Part shown: in pieces, positions 12,895 through 32,110 of the stretch
How positions within the stretch are numbered: position 1 is the first letter of the stretch
Layout: every line of letters starts with the position of its first letter
Assembly: GCA_008933995.1 (NCBI GenBank)
Contig: WARS01000033.1
Coordinates: 9,376,287 to 9,440,286 of the forward strand
DNA length: 64,000 bases
Direction of reading: 5' to 3'
From: Datnioides undecimradiatus
Taxonomy: Eukaryota; Chordata; Actinopteri; Lobotiformes; Datnioididae
Translations under genes and position numbers: made by a program
The notes under the pieces: model-generated
The model's database searches: none
Told to the model about the DNA's origin: nothing
Seen by the model: only the letters and a program-made list of their open reading frames with translations

Positions 12895-13501
12895 CAGTGT
12901 TGCCAACTCCTCAGTAAGGAAAGTAGCTATTGGCTGATCTAAAAGTCGCTAGAAGTCGATAAATGACGCCATCAGCCAATTTGCATAATTGGCCATGTGC
13001 ATGTAATTGTAAAGGACGCTGTAGGGGAGAGGAATAACGTCGTTGGAGAGACAAAAAGTGAGTAAAAAACACCCTAAATATGTTTAGACTACAAATGAAC
13101 TTTCTTCTGTCTCTTGTTCTTTTAAATGTCACGAATTCCAACCCTCCTCATTTGTATCAGGCCTGGGACCGGCAAAAGTGACCCCAAAGGGAACACCCTG
13201 GCAGGGGGTTACTTAGGGTTCGTTTTGTTTAGTTTTTTAGTTTGGTTTTGGTTGGATGGCAGGGCGGGATCAGCCAGCGGCGGCGTCGCGCATATTACCA
13301 ATTCATTGCGCACGGGGAGAGAACCACAGCAGCACCGCTCCTCGTTGAAAGAAACAAGAACGATACGTGCTTTCAAGTCAGTCTCCAGATGCCTCAAATA
13401 ACACCAGAAAAAGTCGCTAGATTTGTCGCTTGTCGTTCTTTTGAAAAGAGTCGCTGGAGGGGTCTGAATACTCGCTAAATATAGCGACAAAGTCAACACT
13501 G
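12895..13501. mobile_element. hAT-like short non-autonomous DNA transposon (candidate)
   Basis: A 607-bp block bounded by perfect 8-bp inverted ends, CAGTGTTG at 12895-12902 and CAACACTG at 13494-13501. Subterminal sequences on both sides repeat the motif GTCGCTA in either orientation (for example 12946, 13414, 13450 and GCTAAATATAGCGAC near 13475-13488). Ends starting CAGTG and a size under 1 kb suit a hAT-derived MITE. I recall a similar GTCGCTA-rich repeat being common in fish genomes. It encodes no transposase. No matching 8-bp target duplication is visible, as the left flank is GC-repetitive. Confidence 0.5.
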
Positions 13502-14560
13502 AAGACTACTGGAAAATGGGTAAAATTGGCCAATCGTGACGCTGCATTTTGAATCCACTTCAAAGTATCCGTCACGAAAAGAAGGCAATTTTGTCTTTAG
13601 TAGCCATTGAAAAGCACCTGCAACTGCTTCACTGACTGGGATGAAGAAAGAGGGCATGTTTAAAGTGTCAACTCAGAGAGGAGTCCAGTCAATATTCTAC
13701 AATGGCTGTATATCTTTTATAGGAATTATAATATTTTTTGCACAATTTGAATTCTGTTAGTAATATGAAAATCAGGCTGGTGAGAGTGACAAAACAAACA
13801 AAGTAAATATACTTCATCAGAAATAAAAGGATTGCATTTTTTTGTTTGTTTAAGAAGAACTACCTGAAATTACTATCCTTAAAATTACTTACAAGTATCA
13901 AAAGTAAAAGTACCTCTTATGCAAAATGGTCACTTTGACATTTGTTGTTGTATCATTTGATCCATCAAAATGGCTGCTTTAATTTATAATAGTGGTACTT
14001 CACTGATGCCAGTACATTGGTTACCAAGGTTAATACTTCTTTTCAATACAAATAAAGGGCATCTAAATATTTATAATGAAGAGAAAAAGGCTCTTCTAGC
14101 ACCGTCCAATGCTGAAACAGAACTCACGAGCAAAGCGAGCATTCGAATGCTCATTGTGCTCTCCTTTAACCAATGACTGGACCAGCATTGGTGTCAACAG
14201 TGATCTGTCTTTTGAGGCAGTCACAGGTGGTGTGACTCTGAAATAGATTTGATGAACTAATAGAGGGTTCTTAAATCAAAGTAAAAATAGAAAGAATTAG
14301 AACATACACAATGATCTTGAGTCTTGACCCTCATACAGTATTATTAGTCACTTATAAGACAGAATGACAAAAGGGGGGTCACGGATGGAGACACAGGATC
14401 TTTCCTACAGTCTGAAGAGATTTGAAATGTAGCCTAAGGTTGTGGCAAAGGGGGTTCACTACGGGGAAATTTTTCGATGACAAGCAAGTGAACAAGTGGA
14501 GTGCGTTGTAAGTCAGTTGAGATTGCTTGAACTGGTTGGGTCAGTTTACTGAGCCATCGT
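13502..14560. other. Spacer with no recognised gene
   Basis: Short open frames occur, but none resembles a known family, has coding-like composition or sits between plausible splice sites. I see no structured RNA. Confidence 0.5.
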
Positions 14561-14574
14561 GTCTATATCTGTGG

Positions 14575-14770
14575 AAATATATCCATCAATCTTTTCCGCT
14601 TATCGGGACCGGGTTGAGGGCAGCAGCAGGCAGGGATACTTAGACTTCCCTCTCCCACAGACACTTCCTCCAACTCTTCTGGGAGGATCATGAGGAGGCG
14701 TTCCCAGGGCGGTCGAGAGACATAGTCCCTCAGCGTGTCCTGGAATGCTTCCCGGAGCAAGTGTAATCAA
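14575..14770 (-). mobile_element. Non-LTR retroelement 3' tail fragment
   Basis: Read on the minus strand, this is the familiar fish repeat tail: a segment about a reordered 'reject and return' motif (CTGAGGGACTATGTCTCTCG), then the run ending in CCCGATAAGCGGAAAAGATT and a GATGGATAT 3' end. The short peptide it appears to encode is a by-product of the repeat. The family assignment (L2/SINE-like) is from memory of similar teleost repeats. Confidence 0.6.
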
Positions 14771-16143
14771 AAACTGCTGGGATGGATTTGAAGAAATTAG
14801 ATTAAATGAAACATCAAGCACAGAGGTATGTGGCGTCATGTCAAGCCTGGCAGAAAGTCACAAAGGGTTTTCACCATCAGATATTTTTGCACATTTTATT
14901 TTACAACATTAAACAATATGGTATTTAACAGTGACTTAATATATATAATATATACATAAATATGGGTAAAATCTTCAAGCTTATCTGGAGTAAAATGGTA
15001 TAATGCAATGAAATTTGTAAATAAGGAGGGACAAAATAACATAAAGGTTAAATCACACTTTTCCTGTTGTCCTTCTCTTTAAAAAGTTATTGCCAAATAA
15101 AAATCCTTACGTTTTAATTGACGAAAGCTCGGATTCTGGACCGGTCAAACAGTCAGCTACAATGTTGGTTACCAGTAATTTCTGACTGGTGACCAGTTTA
15201 AATAAAACCAGTAACAAAGTTGTGAGCCTCAGCACCACTACCACTGAATTTACATAAATACCTATGGTTTCACATCAAGAAAATCCCTCAGACATTCACA
15301 TGCATAGCTTTCTTAAATGTGCAGTTGGCCTTTATAGAATGAGGTTAAGTTCGTGGCTGGGCCCAGGCGTGATGAAGATACCTCTATTACACACCTATCA
15401 CATATTCAGTGGGGAGGCACACCCTGTAAAATAACCCCAAAAAGCCATTAAAATTTTTTTTAAATTGGCATACATGCCAGGCAAACAGCATCTAACAGGT
15501 ATAAACAGGGCACAATTTTTAGGCAGATGTCTAGCTCTTTTAATACGTCCATGGCTGTCCCTCTGTGGCCGGTGTCAACCTTGTGAGGTTCCCTGTAAAG
15601 GACTGAGCAGGCAAGCATAAGGAGTCACAGGTGGATTTTCAAAAAAAGTAATGGTTTTATTTTAAAAAAAAAATAAAAAAATAAAAATGTAAATACCAAA
15701 AAGGTCTGGGCCATAAGAGGTCGAAAACTAAAAGAACTTAAACCCAAGTCATAATAAAATAAACTGAGTAGAACTGAACAGACTGAACTTATTTCCACAA
15801 AAGGCAACAGGCCTAACCAGCTACACACAAAAGGAACATATATAATGGCTGATCAGACAATTAGTCTTTCACTATAAATATAACCATAAACATCAAAACC
15901 AAACCAACCAAAACTAATATTGTTTAAAAAATAAGCAAATCCTAAACTTTTACCCAGATTTACATTGGTGGGATCCTCAACCATGGTTAAAAAAAACTGA
16001 AACTCAAGGCAAACTAATTTGACAAACTGAAATGCGACTGTACAGAAGATAACCAAATGTGCGCACCACAAAGAGAAACTAATGTACTGTTAACTTATGC
16101 CAAATAAACACGAGTATGTTTGAACTGCACTTAGTCTGGCCTC

Positions 16144-16270
16144 TCACCTAGGACCAGTTGCCTTGGGAGACCCTACAGGGGGCAGTACTGGCTGTATAGC
16201 TCCTAGGGTCATTGGGGCACTCAAACTCCTCACCATGATAAAATTTGGCAGTTCATGGAGGAGATCTAAA
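16144..16270. repeat. Interspersed-repeat-like segment (GGTCCTAGGTGAG type)
   Basis: The minus strand carries the order CTCCCAAGGCAACTGGTCC then TAGGTGAGAGGCCAGACTAA. I associate this word order with a dispersed fish repeat; I cannot name its family. No coding potential. Confidence 0.35.
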
Positions 16271-16479
16271 CTATTGCTTTAAACTAACTAAAAGACATAA
16301 ATAGCTAGGTAGACATATAGAATGTTAAACCAAGTAGACCACTGAAGCTTCTGTTCTGTTTTTACAAACAGTTGTTGTTGCTAGTTTACTCTGCCTGTAA
16401 ATGTTATAATTAATAAAATTTTGTTTTGTGTATAAAATAGAGCAGGTCTAGACTGGGCAGCGATATTAATTACACCCAA

Positions 16480-16605
16480 CAGACCCTGGGAACAAGCACG
16501 TGGCCCGGCCAGTGGCAAGGAAAAAAAACTCCTTTTAACAGGTAGAAACCTTGGAGCAGAGCCTGGCTCTGGGCAGTGACCATCTGCCTTGACGGTTGGG
16601 AAAGA
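16480..16605 (+). repeat. Fragment of a widespread fish interspersed repeat
   Basis: It contains CCAGTGGCAAGGAAAAA, then TCCTTTTAACAGGTAGAAACC, then CAGAGCC...GGGCAGTGACCATCTGCC in the order of a repeat I recall as abundant in fish and other lower vertebrates. It is diverged and truncated, so it is old. Confidence 0.55.
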
Positions 16606-17829
16606 TTAAGGCACTGGCAACCACAAACCCAGATTCTAAAGAAGATAGATTGTCTTTACACATATACATACATACTTGTGATCTAATACTAAAATTAGGA
16701 CAATCCGATGAAACATTTAAGGCATTTGCCCAACAGAGACACATGTTCATAGAAAGATTATTGGGGAGAGATAGATTAATGATAGGTTGAGAAACCAGCA
16801 GTGAACAAGACACACTTCAAAGGCATACAGTAAATTATGCCTTGCAGAACAAACAATCAAATTATTGATTTTAGATATATAGACACATTTAGGCACTGTG
16901 GCCAACCTACAAACCAATGCAATACAAAAGAAATGTTGGGTGCGAGAAGTCCAAGGAGATAGAGGTAGAAGACAAAGGCTTAAAAGAAAGCAAATTAGGT
17001 CCAGAAATAAAAAACAGTATTCAAATTATTGGTTTTTAGATGAAAGACCAATAAACATGGCACACTGACCAACCTGAAGCTGACACAACACAAAGGCGCC
17101 CATTTTTCAGGTCGCGGTGGCCAGCGGCAAGGCGTAAGTTAACGCATATTACTAAATGATTTATAATTAATTATCATTAAATGATGATTACTTATCATTA
17201 AATGATTATTAATGAAATTAATACTTAATTAGTTTGAAACAATAGAAAACCCAACTGTTGGGTAGACAAAATGATTAAGCAGCAGATTGATATTTTGCCT
17301 TATGGCGGCATACCAGAAAAACTAAGGAGATTTTTAAGTTGTTGTAATTTTTTAAAACCATATTCAAAAGAGAAATTTAGGGCCAGCAGCCCACCTTTAG
17401 TGCAATAAAGTTGGAAAAACGCCAATTCAGGTTGAAGATCTCTAGAAATAAATTGTTATTTTTTATTAAAAATTAGGACAAGGAGACATCCAAGTGGATG
17501 CACCAAATCCATTTAAACATGTTGATATCACATACTGAACAAAAATGTGTTCAGTTTGCGATTACCGAGCGATGCATCTCCAATTCATCCATGAGGTAGT
17601 CGAGTGAGCCTGTGATTTTGCCAGACCCGCTATACACATCCTTTTTTCAGAATTGGCCAAAGAGATGATGCAAGACCCGATGCATGGTGCCAAGCGGTAT
17701 ATCAACTGGGACACTGGAAAGCTGAAATCGTTTTTTGCTGGGCAGCTGTGGCTTTGGCTCACACTGGCAGCAAGGGCTTACTGGCTGACACACATACAGA
17801 CAGCTGAGTCTTGAAAACGTTTGGCAGAT

Positions 17830-18110
17830 AGAGGCAGCTGAGTCGCATGCTCGCTGGCTTGCTGGCTCGTTGGACAGCTGAGGTGCTGGCTCCCTGGGCA
17901 GCTGAGGATCAGACCCGCTGGGCAGCTGAGGTCCGGGCTTGCTGGCTCACTGGGCAGTTGGCTCCACTGGGCATACATGCGAGACTTGACTCACCCCTAG
18001 GCAGATGAGACAGAGGTCTGGTTTGCTGAGCAGCTTAAGCTCTAACTCGCTGGGCAGATGAGGCCCTGGCTCGCTGGGCAGCTGAGGCTATGGCAGTGTT
18101 TCACTGAGCA
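17830..18110. repeat. Degenerate minisatellite, core CTGGGCAGCTGAGG
   Basis: The core CGCTGGGCAGCTGAGG recurs imperfectly about every 20-35 bases (near 17868, 17895, 17920, 17950, 18048, 18075), each preceded by a GGCTCGCTGG-like word. On the minus strand it opens a short frame rich in Leu-Ser-Cys-Pro, an artefact of the repeat. Confidence 0.7.
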
Positions 18111-19149
18111 TCCGGCTACCTGGGCTTACAAGTCCAAATGAATGCCAACAACTTTTGAAGGGATTACCTTACCTTGCAAACCAGAGATATCATGCTCAGA
18201 AAAAAAAAAAATGTGTTGAGGCCCTAGCAATCTTGACCATTGACCACCAAAATCAAAAACATTCAGTTTCAAATCCTACCACAACAATGTAGAAAGACAC
18301 AACAAAGATAATTCTTGCCAGTGGCGCAGCCCTAGAAAAGAATCAGTTATTAAAACAATAGTAGGAGAAAAGGAGAAAAATAGACAAACAAAACAGTTAC
18401 CAATAGTAATGAACGTTATAGTTAAACAGGTAATTACATGGATAAACAATAAGAGAGTGTAATAATACGAACAGTGGCCAGCTGTGAAGGCCATAACTCT
18501 GGGAAGAAAAGGAAATAAAAAATTGCACTTACTTTTTGAAGATCTACAAAGGAAAAATAAGTTATTGCAACAACATTTATCTACATTAAAAGGATAGAAA
18601 AGCTGTTAGAGACAGACAGTAGGGAGCTGGATGTACCAGTTCAGCATCTACCTGAAAAGAAATAGCAGCTGCAGACATCAAAATCAGCGTATTAAAAAGG
18701 TCTCTGCACAAGCATGGAACATGGCATCAGACAAGAAATAAAAGCACAAGATTTAAAGAAAACAATGCTATGTCAATATGAAACAATATTCATACAATCT
18801 TATTGAACAGAAGAGCGAATTCCACACAGGGAGACAGACATTTATGCGTGGCGACCAAGTACAAAATAAAAAAACACAAAGGAAAAAAAACAATGACTCT
18901 GTTCAGCAGATGTACCTGGAAAAAACCCACAGCTGCACAAATACAAGTCGGCTAATAGTTAGACAAGTGAAGCGAACATCAAAGAAACCAAATGGGGTCA
19001 CGAGAATTGAAAATGATACTTACTTTTGTGGCACCTGAAAATAGTTGCACTAGGAATCAGAATGATTAGCTTGACGAACAAGCATACGAGCGAATATCAG
19101 GTATGATACACAAATAATTTAAACTATGTAGATACAAATTTAAAGAAAA

Positions 19150-19255
19150 GAGACCGAGCAACGGATGAACCGAACAGCGGATAGACCGGCACGACCGAGC
19201 CACCACATGACCAAGCGACCGACCAACCACAAGACCAGCGACTGACCAACCGAGT
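19150..19255. repeat. Imperfect GACCGAGC / GACCGACCAACC direct repeats
   Basis: A GC-richer island in A-rich DNA in which ACCGA(C/G) words recur about every 8-15 bases. It looks like a degenerate short tandem repeat and no function is evident. Confidence 0.5.
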
Positions 19256-19492
19256 GAGATATTTTGGCAGGCAACAGCAACAACTAGTACAACAAAAGAT
19301 TGAAAAAGTTGACACTTGAGCAATGTTACATGTAGATGAATTAATGGGAAAAAACTTTTTGCACCCATTAGTTACCCATGAATTACCTTTAAATCGCTTA
19401 AAATGCAACCATCAGGCCTAGATGAACTGTTGAACAACACAAGATTTAGAAAAACAAACGGTAACTTAAAACATTAACTAAAAACATCATTG

Positions 19493-19498
<6 letters not shown>

Positions 19499-19531
<33 letters not shown>
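19499..19531. repeat. (TA)n microsatellite
   Basis: Uninterrupted TA dinucleotide run. Confidence 0.95.
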
Positions 19532-19537
<6 letters not shown>

Positions 19538-21694
19538 CTTGTTAGGAAGACAGGCAAGTAGATATGGAGACACATTCAAACACAGCAACCAACAAAGATG
19601 TGAGAAACAAAATGTGATGTGAAAAGAAAAATAACACTTACTGTCTGTAGATTACCTGCAATAAATGTTTCACCAATATAGTTAAAACTTAAAGAATGAA
19701 TAAAGTATAAAGTGGCACTACAAAAACACAAATTACATTGCCTCACCAAGACATGCACACCCTTGCCTCCAAGTGGAACAAAGCCAAAGGCAACTGCTTA
19801 AATAGACCCGGCCTCAGGAAGAGTCAAATAAAGCTATATCATTCCTGCAGGTGAATGATGCCTGTCCAGAAAATATTTAACTTGCAAAAGTTGTCCATTT
19901 TTACTAACCTTTAATAAGAAACACTTTTCAATCATTTGCCATATAACATATACCTACAGCCATCCGAAAAAAAGATGACAGTCAACATAAATTCTTTAGT
20001 CACATAATTTATCCCCCCCTCCTCAAATTTGATCTAACCCAGTCGATGTCACTCAGTGTATAAATAGAGGAAGTTGTTGAGTGGCTCTTCCTTTGGTCCC
20101 TGGAACCCATGATGTGTGTATGGTAAGTAGCAAAGAAAGAAATTTATTGCAGAGAGCATATCCAATAAACATTAACTAAACAATACCACGTGTCTGTTTC
20201 ATTTTAAACTTCAAGTAATATGAATGAGTGTGTGACCTATAATCAGGTATAATGCAAAAATATACCTTGTATAATAATATAATAATGCCCCTTGATGTCA
20301 CTGATGATGAAATGATAAAACTATTACTGAAACAGTTAACAAGCATGATTACATCTGTAAAAATATATATATATATATTGTACAGTGTATTAATAAGAAA
20401 AAGACTGGGCGACAGGGTGTTTTGTCTCACTTTGTCACAGGTAGCTTGAGCAGAAGCCATTTTCACAGCAATACCGACCGTGCCTGTTCAGTAGTGGCAA
20501 ACGATGCTTAAGTAAGCACGCATAACATAAAGTAATGAGAGAAATAAACTAATTGCAAAAACAGGAAAACCATTCTGTATTGTATTGCAGATGTGTGTTG
20601 TCTGTGCTTTTTCAAAATCAGAAATTCAGCAATTTAGTAGCAGCTAAATTAGGATCAAACTGTCCCATTCTCATTCATTGAATGTGTGTCTTTGGTTATG
20701 TAAACATTGTTAAGAATAAGAATTGTTTCCCGTGTAAAGTGTAAAGAATCCATGAAATAGGTATTTCATTTTCCCTCCAAAAGTTACTTCCTGAAAAACA
20801 GCCTATTGGTGAGATGTTGCACAAGTGGGCAGGGCTAAAAACTTCATCCAATGAAATTATCACAAAGTTTTTTGAAAAATATTTCTCATTGGTTTATGTT
20901 TCCAAAGGTATCACTTCATCGGGCTTTTTGAACACGAGCTTTGTTGCCCTGTTTTACATTAGAAGTGTTGAATTGGAAGGAATGGTCAAAGCCAGATTGG
21001 GTGCTATTATCACTTACAGTAGAGGGGAGCTATAGACTTACTATGTACTCTATGTACATGATTATGTTAAAAACTAGGGAAATTTGTGCAAGTTGCAGAT
21101 TTGTAATCATGGAAGCAGCCACCAAGCAACAGGAGCACTATCCAACTGCCTCATTAGCCCCCATATTAATTAAGAGGATACATTTCAGGTGAGAATCATA
21201 AATGTCCACTTTTATAAACTGCGCCTCTTACCACATTTTTGACACTACACACACAAATTGACTGACAGACTGAATAAACTTAAAACAACTCAAGGGCCAT
21301 ACAGTATAAATTAATTGTTTTGAATGTTGGGCCTGAGGGATGGCCAGGGGTGTCACAGGCCTTCCCAAACATATGACCGGAATCCTAATAAACAGAGTAA
21401 GAGAGCGTTAGTGGCTGACTTTAAGTAAAAGTAAAGTCACAAACACTGTAAATGACTGAAGAGACATGATTATAATGGAAATCTGTTCATACTAAAAGAA
21501 ATGTAATTTTAGAAATCCCTTTGTGGTCAGAAAATCCCTTTATAACCACTGTATTTTAATCAACATTTAGCTGCCTGGACGTACTCAAAATTAATATTTT
21601 ATGGTTTAAATAATTTTAACAGTAAGTGTGATATTTATTTATTTATTTATGGATAGTTAGCATAGCAATTTATGTCGAATAAAACACTAGTTGC

Positions 21695-22168
21695 TCATTT
21701 CCGGTGATTGTCTCATGTAATTCGGGCACTTCCGTATCCTGGAAACCGCCTCTGACGCCTCTTTGGTTCCCACCCAAACAAACAAAGCTCAGATGGAGGT
21801 TTTCTTCCCCACAGAAAGGTTAAACAGCTCTGTCTGCAGCCAGCGCACTCTTTTGAGTTAGCTGGACTGAAAAACGAGCTCCTGTCAACTAAAGACGATG
21901 GGTCTCCGTCGCTACCTTTTCCTCTAACGTTATCTAACTGACGACCTGCGAGTTATTTCAGACATTGCGCAACAGTGGTGGCAGCAACGTTATCCGAGCT
22001 AGCTGCCACTTTCAGTATCCCAACAGCAGCCGGTGCTTAGCAAGGCAGGGCAGAGATGACAAGCGATTTGGCTGTTGGCGTCCTCATTTCAAAACAGGTT
22101 TTATAGGCACGGATGGCCGTGTCGGTTTGGCCTTGGAGAGAGAATTATTGAGTGAAGCTCGCTACCCG
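21695..22168 (+). promoter_or_regulatory. rab24 promoter and untranslated exon 1
   Basis: ETS-type sites TTTCCGG (21698-21704) and ACTTCCG (21728-21734) lie in a locally GC-richer segment without a TATA box. A clean donor, CCCG|GTAAGTTTTG, follows at 22168/22169, so the untranslated first exon probably runs from about 21780 to 22168. It splices to 23127, five bases before the rab24 ATG. The start site is inferred. Confidence 0.6.
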
Positions 22169-23131
22169 GTAAGTTTTGACTGTTTTTAGCTAAATTGTGC
22201 TGTAGTTAGCTAGGTTAGCTGAGCTGTTAAACCCTGAGAATGAGTCCTGTAGCTAATATTAGTGGTGGGCTGGGGGTTTGGCTACTGTCTTATCGCAGAG
22301 ATAAATACCTTTATTTAGTTTCATAACACGGCACTTTTAAATCAAGTATAACAATATGCGGGAGTAACCGACACTTGCATATATCTTATGGAATTTGAAC
22401 ACTGAGGTATGAAATGAATTAAAAAACATGTATCATTAAATATCTTACATTCACACTCTTACATTTAACGCCAGGTAATACAATGAAAGCAAGTGCTTGT
22501 TGCTTTAGTTAATTAGTTAAATCACCCATTTACAGTACTGCTAAAATACCAACTTAGTCAATCTATTTTGCTCATTTTACTTATATTGTTAACACCATCA
22601 TCATCATTATAAGAAGTATTGCATTCCTTTGTCAAGCACAAATATAGTGTTATTTTTCTGTTCTTGAAGTCATCATACCTATATGGATTGATACTGTGGG
22701 TTTTGGGATTGTGAGTCAGGGATTTAAAACTTGACTGAATAAAATGTGCTAATATGTTTTTACATTATTTGTAGTGGCAGTCCTTACTTACAGTTTGGGA
22801 ATGAAGACCAAGTTGTGGCAATCACTTAAAAGTGAAGAAACACATTGGTCGTGCCACAGATAAGAGGAAGTAAAAAAAAATATTGTAAATATTCTGTGAA
22901 AAGTTTTGGTAATTTCTAGTACTGAGTTCAGTTTAATAGGTGCCCTCAAAAACACACATCACTGTTTTCTCAGAAATTAGTAGTTAGTAGGTTAGTAGTG
23001 TCACTATGATGTTGTGTATCTTGTCTTTTAAGCACACAGCACACCCAGCCTTGTAAATTCACCCCCCCAACCCGCTCAATCCTGTTTGCTCTGCTGCGGC
23101 CTCGTCTTGGGCTTCTTCAAACGCAGTCATT

Positions 23132-32110
<8,979 letters not shown>

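Larger units (their letters stand above)
14840..21690. other. Gene-poor block of decayed repeats
   Basis: About 7 kb without a convincing gene. The plus strand is A-rich, frames are short and many segments look like eroded interspersed repeats. Separate entries cover the pieces I could delimit. A TATAAATA box near 20058, a GTAAGT-type donor at 20101 and an AATAAA near 20164 hint at a short transcription unit or LTR-like fragment, but I cannot prove either. Confidence 0.45.

Noticed and set aside
13126-13499. Overlapping ORFs of 78-96 codons
   Set aside because: They lie inside the hAT-like repeat and match no family.
14563-14839. Minus-strand ORFs of 65 and 79 codons
   Set aside because: They are translated from a retroelement 3' tail.
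16596-16790. 64-codon plus-strand ORF with IERLLGRDRL-like ending
   Set aside because: It lacks an ATG start, adjoins an interspersed repeat, and I could not link it to any family.
20050-20170. LTR of an endogenous retrovirus (TATAAATA, donor, AATAAA)
   Set aside because: No paired second LTR, primer-binding site or gag/pol reading frame was found nearby, so the signals alone are not enough.
20814-21192. ORFs of 73 and 83 codons upstream of rab24
   Set aside because: No recognised domain, overlapping frames, no splice context; the surrounding DNA looks repeat-like.
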